From positions 15,733 through 67,034 of the forward strand of contig CAJUAP010000006.1 of assembly GCA_910584435.1 (NCBI GenBank): a stretch of DNA of 51,302 nucleotides. The letters run 5' to 3'. Position 1 is the stretch's first letter. The number at the start of each line of letters is the position of its first letter. The DNA comes from an uncultured Acetatifactor sp. (GTDB taxonomy: Bacteria > Bacillota > Clostridia > Lachnospirales > Lachnospiraceae). Position numbers and translations under genes: made by a program. The notes beneath the pieces were generated by a model. It saw only the letters and a list, made by a program, of their open reading frames with translations. It ran no database searches and had not been told where the DNA came from. Below, in pieces: positions 32,061-39,285 of the stretch.

Positions 32061-32813
32061 ATGAAGCTGGCTGGATTGATTTTTGGAGTGGTGGTGTGTT
32101 ATGCGGTACCCATTGCCGGACTGGTATTATGTATGCGCAGGAAAAAAGGTGTGGGAAAGGCATTCTTTGCAGGAATGACGGCTTTTGTTATCAGTCAGCT
32201 GCTCATCAGAGTACCGATTCTGCAATTTGTTCTGCCGCAATTTGCCTGGTTTACCGTCCTGCAGATGAGTCCCTGGGCATATGGAATATTCTTGGGATTG
32301 TCAGCGGGGATATTTGAAGAGGCTGCCAGGTGGATCGGCATTCGTTTTTTCCTGAAAGGGAAGAAAAGTGTGGAATATGGTCTGGCGTTTGGGCTTGGCC
32401 ATGGAGGAATAGAGGCAATGGTTTTGGTGGGGCTTAATTTTATCGTGGGATTAGGCATGGAAGTTCTGGGACAGGGAGCATTGTTTCCGGCGGAGACAAA
32501 GGAAATATTCCTGGCTGGCGGCGAGCGGCTTTATGCCATTGCGTTTCACGTGGGGGCATCCCTTTTGGTATTCTATGGTATCAGCGTGGGAAAATCGGTT
32601 CGGATGCTTCTGATTGCCATTGGTCTTCATACAGTGTTTGATGCTGCTATTGTAATTTTGCCATCGGTCTACGGTGTGGGCCAAATGGGGATTTGGAGTT
32701 ATGGGGCATTTGGAGGAGTGTTGACATTAGCGGCGGGAATTTTGGTGTGCCGAAAGCTTGAAAGAGGAGCAGGGGTGGAACCAGGAAAAAGGAGGGAACA
32801 AATGGAAAAATGA
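32061..32813 (+). CDS. YhfC-family intramembrane protease-like protein
   Basis: A 250-residue polytopic membrane protein with about seven hydrophobic segments. The motifs FEEAARWIGIRFF (residues ~93-106) and FGLGHGGIEAMVL (~116-128) match YhfC, a family grouped with CPBP/glutamic-type intramembrane metalloproteases, where EExxR and the His-bearing GLGHG motif form the putative active site. AIGLHTVFDAAI near residue 197 adds a further conserved His. Substrate is unknown. ATG follows AAAGGAAGGA, with the last repeats immediately upstream. The C-terminal tail (EPGKRREQMEK) runs into the next repeat region. Confidence 0.82.
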   Translation: MKLAGLIFGVVVCYAVPIAGLVLCMRRKKGVGKAFFAGMTAFVISQLLIRVPILQFVLPQFAWFTVLQMSPWAYGIFLGLSAGIFEEAARWIGIRFFLKGKKSVEYGLAFGLGHGGIEAMVLVGLNFIVGLGMEVLGQGALFPAETKEIFLAGGERLYAIAFHVGASLLVFYGISVGKSVRMLLIAIGLHTVFDAAIVILPSVYGVGQMGIWSYGAFGGVLTLAAGILVCRKLERGAGVEPGKRREQMEK

Positions 32814-32950
32814 ATAAAAAGAAATGAATAAAAAGAAATGAATAAAAAACGGATAAAGAGAACCGGATAAAAAGAAACGGATAAAGACAACCGAATAAAA
32901 AGAAACGGATAAAGACAAATGAATAAAGAGAAATGAATAGAAAGATAATA
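32814..32950 (+). repeat. AT/purine-rich short tandem repeat before the DUF3887 gene
   Basis: Degenerate units of 12-14 bases (GAATAAAAAGAAAT, CGGATAAAGAGAA) repeat about ten times, starting at the YhfC stop. Confidence 0.88.
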
Positions 32951-32974
32951 AAAAGAAAAGGAGAATATGAAGTT

Positions 32975-33391
32975 ATGAGAAATTGTGGAATCAAAAAGGT
33001 GCTGTTTTTACTGGGTGTTATGGTGTTAGTGCTGTCCGGCTGCAGCAGTACCAAGCTGGCGGAGGCTTTTGACGAGGAAACGGTAAAAGAAACAGCACAG
33101 GAAGCGGTGGGGTATTTGGTTGCAGGGGAATATGAGAAGAATATAGAAATGATGAATTCTGTTGTGCAGGAAGCGATTTCGGCAGAAGACCTGAAAGCCA
33201 ATGTGGAGACTATGAATGAGCAGACAGGTGCATTCAAGGAGTATAAGAGTATTGCGGTTGTGGGACAACAGGATGCACAGGGGACGGACATGGCGGTGGC
33301 AGTTATTGTGGCGTCTTTTGAGAAACGTAATGTCACATATACCATAAGCTTTAATACGGATATGGAAGTGATTGGATTATGGATGAAATAA
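32975..33391 (+). CDS. DUF3887-type lipoprotein
   Basis: A 138-residue protein. ATG 32975 gives a textbook lipoprotein leader (IKKVLFLLGVMVLVLSGC, acylated Cys23); the frame extends 14 codons further into repeat DNA but that would spoil the leader. The mature part (LAEAFDEETVKETAQEAVGYL, DMAVAVIVASFEKRNVTYTISF, ending MEVIGLWMK) matches DUF3887, a small cystatin/NTF2-like module of unknown function often near peptidases or hydrolases. It follows the YhfC gene in the same direction. It should face outside, attached to the membrane. Confidence 0.8.
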   Translation: MRNCGIKKVLFLLGVMVLVLSGCSSTKLAEAFDEETVKETAQEAVGYLVAGEYEKNIEMMNSVVQEAISAEDLKANVETMNEQTGAFKEYKSIAVVGQQDAQGTDMAVAVIVASFEKRNVTYTISFNTDMEVIGLWMK

Positions 33392-33505
33392 TAAACGCAT
33401 AACAGTTCAGACAGCAAGAGGCTTGACAGATAGTATCTTTTGCGCTATGCTTTACAATAAGCTGCCGTGTATCAGGTAAAAAGGCAATGAGTAAGCAGGT
33501 GCAAT

Positions 33506-33745
33506 ATGAGAAAGATGGAATTTAAAATGGAGCGTCCCGGACTATTGGAGGTAGGGCAGAAGATTACGGTGACAGAAGGAGAGCTCCCCAGCAATTATTA
33601 TTATGTGATAGATCCTGCCCTTGCCATGTCGGCCAATATTCCTTTTAGAAACAGGCTGGTAAGCCGTGAGGGTGTGGTTACGAATGTAGTGGAAAATGCC
33701 AGGGGATTCTATGTGACGGCAGAATTTGATGAACCGGAGGTGTAG
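33506..33745 (+). CDS. Small hypothetical protein upstream of a P-loop kinase
   Basis: A 79-residue protein with a beta-rich pattern (EVGQKITVTEGELPSNYYYV, LVSREGVVTNVVENARGFYVTAEF), resembling a small barrel domain, but I recognise no family. The start ATG has AGGT six bases upstream; an ATG three codons on is possible. It ends one base before the next gene's ATG, within whose ribosome binding site its stop lies, so the two are translationally linked. Coding is supported by this tight spacing and normal codon use. Confidence 0.65.
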   Translation: MRKMEFKMERPGLLEVGQKITVTEGELPSNYYYVIDPALAMSANIPFRNRLVSREGVVTNVVENARGFYVTAEFDEPEV

Positions 33746-33746
33746 G

Positions 33747-34307
33747 ATGAAACTGGTATTTATCATTGGAGACAGTGCGGCGGGGAAAATGACAGTGGGG
33801 CAGGAGCTTATGAAAATAACGGATTTGCGCCTGTTTCACAATCATATGATGATTGAACCTGTGCTTGAAATTTTCGGCAGCCGGAATAATTCTGCAGTGA
33901 ACCGTATGAGGGATGTTGTGTTTGAAGAATTTGCCAGGTCAGATCGGTACGGAATGATATTTACATATATGTGGGCATTTGATCAGCAGGAGGATTGGGA
34001 TTATGTGGAGCATGTAAAACAGATATTTCAGTCATACAATGCAGAGGTTTACTATGTGGAGTTGATTGCGTCACAGGAAGTTCGTCTGCAGCGCAATGCC
34101 ACGGAAAACAGATTGAAGAACAAGCCGTCAAAACGTAATATAGAGACATCCAATGCGCGGCTTATCAGAGATGATGCAAGATACCGCCTTGTAAGCAGGG
34201 AAGGTGAGATACCATTTGATAATTATCTTAGAATAGATAATACCTTCCTGGCGCCGGATGCTGTGGCCGAAATGATAAAAGGGAAGTTTGCCTTGGGATT
34301 TGCATAG
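33747..34307 (+). CDS. P-loop AAA/kinase-like NTPase
   Basis: A 186-residue cytosolic protein starting six bases after GGAGGT. The P-loop is IGDSAAGKMTVGQEL (residues 6-20), with the family's typical GKMTVG and the following LRLFHNHMMIEPVLEIF. An arginine-rich lid-like segment follows (EVRLQRNATENRLKNKPSKRN). Relatives are annotated as AAA-family or shikimate-kinase-like proteins; the substrate is unknown. GDSAAGK replaces the commoner GPPAVGK but keeps the Gly-Lys-Met core. It is translated just behind the small hypothetical protein. Confidence 0.8.
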   Translation: MKLVFIIGDSAAGKMTVGQELMKITDLRLFHNHMMIEPVLEIFGSRNNSAVNRMRDVVFEEFARSDRYGMIFTYMWAFDQQEDWDYVEHVKQIFQSYNAEVYYVELIASQEVRLQRNATENRLKNKPSKRNIETSNARLIRDDARYRLVSREGEIPFDNYLRIDNTFLAPDAVAEMIKGKFALGFA

Positions 34308-34337
34308 GACTGTGCCGTAATGGATTGCCAGAACAGA

Positions 34338-35246
34338 TTATTTATGCCGGCTCTTTTTCAGACAATTTCCAAGCAGCAGTACAAGGCTGTATAAGGTCAG
34401 TATGGCGGCGCAGCAGCAGAAAATCAGAAGTGCAAATTCGGTAAATTTTCTGTCGTTTTTTTGATATGCATTATTTATGAAGGGGATGCCTAACGCAATG
34501 GACAAATACCAGAATACAGGTGACAGGCATTTGCGCATAAACTGCGGCAGGGCGGCATGGATGGAGGGCTGCTGACGATTATGCTGCGGTGTATCATTCT
34601 TATGAAGATGAATTTCCTGAGGGGCATCTGACGGTCCGGCATTTCCTGAAAATCTGACATTTCCTGAAAAGAAATATTGTGCCAGGCGGTAAATAGTGAG
34701 CAGTGCGGTAAAATAGACTGTGATACCAATGATAGTATGAAGCCTGTCAGGTGTGAGAAAGTCATTGTAAATGGTCTCACCAAGAAATACAGGAAGGTAA
34801 ATTGCCATAATGATACGCAGACCGTTTACGAAAATAGTGAACAGATAAGAAAGGGCAATGCTGATGACGATCCAGCAGAAGCCTTTTCTAAGTCTGCTGC
34901 GTCTGGAAAAATCAGTGTGCGGTGATGTGGTAACACGGTGGACAAAGGAGAAGATTAGCATTGCAGCGGTAATGATCATAAATTGAACACCGGAGCAGGA
35001 GGGTGCAATCAGGAGCCGCAGGCTATGGTTGGCATAGCCTGCGCCCGGTGTATATTCAAAGGGAATACCGCTTAGGAATTCCACCCATTTTGCAATGGGG
35101 GCAAGAATCCAAACCAAATCGCCGCATTCTGCATTGCTGTAAAAGTATTTCATCCCGGCAACCACAAAGAATCCTGCCAGATATAAGATGAAGTTCTGGC
35201 GAATGACTTTGCATATATTCTGTTGTATTATATTCTGCGTATTCAT
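34338..35246 (-). CDS. Exosortase (XrtK-like) membrane transpeptidase
   Basis: A 302-residue protein with about eight membrane segments. The exosortase triad is visible: Cys84 in IAPSCSGVQF, Arg144 in VNGLRIIMA and His170 in DRLHTIIGI, with the usual spacing. Exosortases cleave C-terminal sorting signals after secretion and release or transfer the protein at the outer face of the membrane. The best subfamily match by memory is exosortase K, reported in Clostridia; that assignment is tentative. After the core, a polar linker with His/Gln/Pro (residues ~205-240) leads to two extra membrane segments. Start ATG follows AGAGGTAC. It lies 166 bases downstream of, and on the same strand as, a VIT/VWA protein that carries a matching C-terminal signal. 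Confidence 0.82.
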   Translation of the reverse strand: MNTQNIIQQNICKVIRQNFILYLAGFFVVAGMKYFYSNAECGDLVWILAPIAKWVEFLSGIPFEYTPGAGYANHSLRLLIAPSCSGVQFMIITAAMLIFSFVHRVTTSPHTDFSRRSRLRKGFCWIVISIALSYLFTIFVNGLRIIMAIYLPVFLGETIYNDFLTPDRLHTIIGITVYFTALLTIYRLAQYFFSGNVRFSGNAGPSDAPQEIHLHKNDTPQHNRQQPSIHAALPQFMRKCLSPVFWYLSIALGIPFINNAYQKNDRKFTEFALLIFCCCAAILTLYSLVLLLGNCLKKSRHK

Positions 35247-35412
35247 AGAGTACCTCTTGCAATTTCAATTCAGCTTTGATTTGGCGTCAGCTCAGTTTTG
35301 ATTCAGCTTTGGGTTTCATTATATTTTGATTAGGTTTCAACATAATTTCGGATTGGCGGCCCTGTTTGACTATCGTTTTGCGATGTGTGGTTCTAAATGG
35401 TTTTGTCGGCTG

Positions 35413-37533
35413 TCATTCAGGCTGTTGCTGCTTTTTCCCGGACAGGGAGGTTTTCCGCGAGGATTTGATGATTCTTATCATTCCGGTCAGCGCCAGGCAT
35501 GACAAAAGCAGTAAGAACATCATATCGCCGGGTTCCGAATATGCGGTATAGCCTCCGCCCACTGCCAGGTTAGTCACATGAAGGGGCAGGGGCAGTGCCT
35601 GATCTACGTCGGTGCTTTCACCTTCGGTATTTCGTATGGTGTCCACCACGGCAATGAAAGAAGTATACGGCGTGGTCATGTTGTATTCAAGCCCTAATCG
35701 GGTAATTTCTTCTTTGGTGGAAGAATCGTTTCTAATGCTGCCGAATCCGGCAATTCTGTCTAACCTTGTGCGTGCCCAGAGATAGCGGAGGGCTTCATTC
35801 TGTGTGTCAACTGCCGCATCAGTGACGGGAATCTCCTGTATATAGCTTTGGCTGCCGGATTTTCCCGAGACGGTTATGGTTCCGGAAGGAGTGCCGCGCC
35901 ATTTGCCGAATAAAACAATGGGCTTCTGGGCATACAGGATAGAAGGGGTGGAGGGTTCCGTATCATAAATGTCAAAGCCGTCAAAATTGACTGTAATATC
36001 GGTCAGCAGGGGCGCTTCTATATAAGTTCTGAATCGTTCGGCACAATCATCTGCATCTGCAGAATCCGTCACGATAAAAGCTTCTCCCAATCCCGTTGCT
36101 GCAATCCCCTTAATCAGGTAATCGTTGACAGAGCTTCCTATGCCAAAAGGGAAAAAGCTTGCAGTGTCCATGTTCTCTTCTATGGTTTCAAAAATTTCCT
36201 GTTCGTTAGAGATATAGCCGTCGGTAATGATGACAATGCTTCGGGCGGATTCGTCTGCTTTTGGAATGGAAATGGCATCGTTTAAGGCAGGGAGCAGTGA
36301 AGTACCGCCGCCGCCCATTTGCTCGTCCACCAGCTTCAGGGCAGCTTGGATATTCTGGCTTGTGGCAGTCATGGATTTCTCTGAGAGCAGGGTGGCCTCA
36401 TTGGCAAATAAAATCAGGTTAAACCGGTCTGTTTCTTTCAAATCATCTGCCAGGTCATTGATCAGTTTTTTGGCAGTGTCCAGAGGATAACCGTTCATGG
36501 AACCGGATACATCCAGCACGAAAATGTATTCCCTGGGGGGAATTTCATCCGGGGTGTAATGTTCGGGAGGCTGTACCATGAGCATAAAATAATTTTCCGA
36601 TTCTCCACCGGTAAGTACCAGACCGCTTTGTATCGAATCGCCGGTGAGCCTGTACTTCAGGATAAAGTCACGGTTTCCGGCATAATCTTCCGGGTTGGAA
36701 AGTGTGATCCGGGCTTTGGACTCACTGTCCATGGCAACGGAAACCTCATGGGTCTTACAGGATAAATCTGCAATGGGTACACCAGTGGATAAATTGACAG
36801 TGATATGGTAGTCGCCAAGAGGCGCTGCGCCGTCCGGCAGATAAGGACTTGCTGCCCAATCATTAGAAGCATTGCCGGAGCTGCTGTCATTGTCATCATT
36901 ATTGTCGGTATTATTATCATCTGCTGAAGAAGGGGCGGCATAACGGGGGCCTACCACTGTGGGAAAGACAAATTCATAAATTCCTTCTGTGGGGGTGATG
37001 AGTTGTGTATAGTGCAGTTCAATATGGACGGCATCCCCAGGCATGATATTGGCTACATCCATGGTAAATACGTTGGGACGTTTCTGTTCTAACAAAGATG
37101 CGCTTTTCCCTTCGCTTTTTGCTGTTTCAAATTCCTCTTTTGCCTCTTCTTTTTCTTTGATTTTGGCAGTGATCACCTGATTGCCAATTTCCATTTTCAT
37201 GCCATGCACAGTGACATCGGAGGCCGTGGGGAACACATACCTGGCATTGATGGGCACATCACCTTCGTTTGCATAGGTTTGTGTTACGTAGGTTTCCGCT
37301 ATGACACCGTTGATATTGGTAATGACATCAGTGGATTTCAGAGGGAAGCTGTCAACCGGAGAATCCTCGTCCCCTGTTCCCTGTACAATAAAGTATGGGG
37401 CGAGAAGCTGCTCTTCTTCATCGCTCTCGTCTGCCGCTGCATATGTTGTGAAGGGATGCGCGGTAGAAAGCAGTATTGTGAAAAGCAGACATAGCAGTGT
37501 TTTGCCGTTTTTATTAGAATGAATTCTGTGCAT
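35413..37533 (-). CDS. VIT and VWA domain surface protein, candidate exosortase substrate
   Basis: A 706-residue secreted protein. Residues 1-33 are a signal peptide (LLCLLFTILLSTAHPFTTYAA). A VIT domain follows (VITNINGVIAETYVTQTYAN, FPTASDVTVHGMKMEIG, EQKRPNVFTMDVANIMPGD), then an Asn/Asp/Ser-rich linker. Residues ~338-510 hold a VWA domain with an intact MIDAS motif (FVLDVSGSMNG, GGGGTSLLPALNDA). The C-terminus has the tripartite layout of exosortase/sortase signals: a short motif YSEPGD, a hydrophobic helix (MMFLLLLSCLALTGMIRII) and a basic tail (KSSRKTSLSGKK). No LPXTG is present. VIT-VWA proteins resemble inter-alpha-trypsin inhibitor heavy chains, which bind matrix and proteases. AAAGGG lies seven bases before the ATG. 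Confidence 0.85.
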   Translation of the reverse strand: MHRIHSNKNGKTLLCLLFTILLSTAHPFTTYAAADESDEEEQLLAPYFIVQGTGDEDSPVDSFPLKSTDVITNINGVIAETYVTQTYANEGDVPINARYVFPTASDVTVHGMKMEIGNQVITAKIKEKEEAKEEFETAKSEGKSASLLEQKRPNVFTMDVANIMPGDAVHIELHYTQLITPTEGIYEFVFPTVVGPRYAAPSSADDNNTDNNDDNDSSSGNASNDWAASPYLPDGAAPLGDYHITVNLSTGVPIADLSCKTHEVSVAMDSESKARITLSNPEDYAGNRDFILKYRLTGDSIQSGLVLTGGESENYFMLMVQPPEHYTPDEIPPREYIFVLDVSGSMNGYPLDTAKKLINDLADDLKETDRFNLILFANEATLLSEKSMTATSQNIQAALKLVDEQMGGGGTSLLPALNDAISIPKADESARSIVIITDGYISNEQEIFETIEENMDTASFFPFGIGSSVNDYLIKGIAATGLGEAFIVTDSADADDCAERFRTYIEAPLLTDITVNFDGFDIYDTEPSTPSILYAQKPIVLFGKWRGTPSGTITVSGKSGSQSYIQEIPVTDAAVDTQNEALRYLWARTRLDRIAGFGSIRNDSSTKEEITRLGLEYNMTTPYTSFIAVVDTIRNTEGESTDVDQALPLPLHVTNLAVGGGYTAYSEPGDMMFLLLLSCLALTGMIRIIKSSRKTSLSGKKQQQPE

Positions 37534-37737
37534 AATGTTACCCTTTCGTCCGAATCCATATTTTTATCTGCTGACCGGACTTTTCCTTTCTAAAATTCAG
37601 GGTACAATATTCATGCACAAAAACTGCATCAGAATTCGAGCATTTTTGCATCATTTTCAATGGAGGTTATAGAATAAGGACAGTCACATTATTTACAGGG
37701 AGGAATACAGTAAAGTAAAGATTATGGTAGGTTTGTC

Positions 37738-38286
37738 ATGACAAAAAACGGAAATCTTATCGCTAATAACTGTGACATGTCCGGAGTGAAACCGGCTATG
37801 CTGGAATTGCCCTATCCGCCCATTCAGGTGAAGTGCAGGAATCGTGAATATGCGGAATTGCTTAAAGTAGACTATTGCGGAACAGTGTCGGAACTCAGTG
37901 CCATTACACAATATATCAATAATCAAAACAGAATGTCCTGCGAAAAATGCCCTCTGGCCAAGATGATTTTGGGGATTGCAGTGGCAGAAATGATGCATCT
38001 GCAGAAGCTGGGAGAATTAATTGATTTATTGGGAGGGGAAGTGGATTATGCGGTGATGCAGCCAAACGGAAAACAGAAGTTGTGGACACCGGCATATTTG
38101 ACCTTGTCCGGAAATATCAGGAAGATGCTGTGTGCCGGTATCGAATCCGAAAAAGCTGCAATTGCGCAGTACCGGAAACATATCAGTATCATAAGAGATG
38201 ATTGTGTAGATGCCGTATTGTTGAGGATTATCAAGGACGAAGAGTATCATATCTTGCTGCTGCAGGCTTTGATGGAAGATTTGTAA
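37738..38286 (+). CDS. Ferritin-like diiron protein
   Basis: A 182-residue protein whose central ~140 residues fit a four-helix ferritin-like bundle. Candidate metal ligands come in the E...ExxH...E...ExxH order: SELSAITQY, VAEMMHLQKLGEL, ESEKAAIAQYRKH and KDEEYHILLLQAL. Relatives in Clostridia are annotated ferritin-like or rubrerythrin-like; possible functions are iron handling or peroxide removal. Two extra Cys (CEKC near residues 67-70) between helices 1 and 2 are unusual and could bind metal or form a disulfide. The ribosome binding site is weak (GGTAGGT). The gene diverges from the VIT/VWA gene with a 204-base gap. Confidence 0.75.
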   Translation: MTKNGNLIANNCDMSGVKPAMLELPYPPIQVKCRNREYAELLKVDYCGTVSELSAITQYINNQNRMSCEKCPLAKMILGIAVAEMMHLQKLGELIDLLGGEVDYAVMQPNGKQKLWTPAYLTLSGNIRKMLCAGIESEKAAIAQYRKHISIIRDDCVDAVLLRIIKDEEYHILLLQALMEDL

Positions 38287-38337
38287 AGCTTGAAATCATT
38301 GTTTATACCGCCTTGAAATGATTGCGGGACTTGCGTG

Positions 38338-38405
38338 TACCGAAACGCATTTTTGGGCATTTTGTGTGCATTCCCGTAACAGTTCCGTGATGTCTGAACT
38401 GTTAC
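38338..38405. repeat. Dispersed palindromic repeat copy
   Basis: A perfect 10-bp stem, GTAACAGTTC (38376-38385) and GAACTGTTAC (38396-38405), with a 10-base loop. The left flank (AAACGCATTTTT then TTTGTGTGCATTC) matches the flanks at 14832-14875 (inverted) and 26845-26866. It lies between convergent genes. Confidence 0.82.
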
Positions 38406-38432
38406 AATATTTTCCATAAAGGGGAAGGCGAA

Positions 38433-38930
38433 TTAATTTTCATTTAATTTGGTGAAGATAACCTTCTGGCCGTCAGATATGCCGCCGTAGAGTATATGGT
38501 CATATCTTCCGGTTTTCAGGTAATGCGCCATCATAAACCGGGCGGAAAAGGGCATTTTCAAATGAGCACATTCGTCCAGCGCAACCCATTGCAATATGCC
38601 TTCGTTGGATTGCAGATTCATTGCCGTACCGCCCGGAAGCCTGGCAAAAAAGTAATAGTTTAGTCGAAGTTCACCGCTGGTATTACGTATTGTAATATAC
38701 CGAAGTTCTAAATCACGTATGCAGTTTTCCGTCATGGACAATTCTTCATGCAACTCTCTTAGAACACAGGATCTGGCATCGTTTAATTCGTTTTCTTCAA
38801 AGTGTCCGCCTGCAGCCCCGACCCATTGATTATTTACTACCCTGGAACCCTGCCTGTATAAAAGAAGGATTTTGTCATCGCATAAGAGGTAGAGAGAAGT
38901 CATATTCCGTAACTTTGTAATTTCCTGCAT
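38433..38930 (-). CDS. NUDIX hydrolase, MutT-like
   Basis: A 165-residue cytosolic hydrolase of nucleoside-diphosphate-linked substrates. The Nudix box is AAGGHFEENELNDARSCVLREL HEEL in outline; relative to the strict consensus it has two extra residues between the first Glu and RELxEE, a variant I recall in Firmicute 8-oxo-dGTP diphosphatase-like proteins. The start MQEITKLRNMTSLYLL and the strand LLLYRQGSRVVNNQWVGA fit the fold. The substrate is not assigned. It is convergent with the ferritin-like gene. Confidence 0.85.
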   Translation of the reverse strand: MQEITKLRNMTSLYLLCDDKILLLYRQGSRVVNNQWVGAAGGHFEENELNDARSCVLRELHEELSMTENCIRDLELRYITIRNTSGELRLNYYFFARLPGGTAMNLQSNEGILQWVALDECAHLKMPFSARFMMAHYLKTGRYDHILYGGISDGQKVIFTKLNEN

Positions 38931-39018
38931 AGAGAAGCTCCTTTTCCTGTGGGCAGGGTTTTTCTTTGGGGTCAGTTCTTACGAGATAATTATTTACAAG
39001 CGTAAGCGTCCTGATGTT

Positions 39019-39285
39019 TATAATATAACTTATGAGAACTTGCGGAATCTATGCCATGCCCGATTACAGGGTTCGGGAAGCGGTTCCTTGCGCCGCATTC
39101 GATTATAGGAAGCTGTACTTGCTTCCTATATTATACTTCCGCAGCAGGAAAATTGCAAGTTAGGACATACTTTTCCAGCCATAAGCATAAATTGTTATCA
39201 ATCATAGCTATGCAGAAACGAATAAGGCAGGAACCGATACACCGTATATTGCAGACGGAAGGTGACGGTCAGGGGGAGGTATTTT
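39019..39285 (+). promoter_or_regulatory. Long structured leader before the P-type ATPase gene
   Basis: A TATAAT at 39019-39024 suggests a transcript start near 39031 and a leader of about 255 bases, although the -35 match (TTTACA) is 20 bases away. The leader can form a long-range stem TGCGGAA (about 39041) / TTCCGCA (about 39136). It encloses CCCGA/TCGGG, GCGG/CCGC and a perfect 10-bp hairpin TATAGGAAGC/GCTTCCTATA (39104-39130). It could be a regulatory RNA. I do not recognise a known riboswitch, including the manganese yybP-ykoY class. No gene is visible in this 355-base gap. Confidence 0.4.

Noticed and set aside
31639..33417. Minus-strand frames full of FLFIRFFLF/PILFYSHSFLIP
   Set aside because: Low-complexity antisense of purine-rich repeats, not a membrane protein.
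38993..39136. yybP-ykoY manganese riboswitch before the P-type ATPase
   Set aside because: I could not find the conserved loop sequences of that class; only generic pairing is seen.
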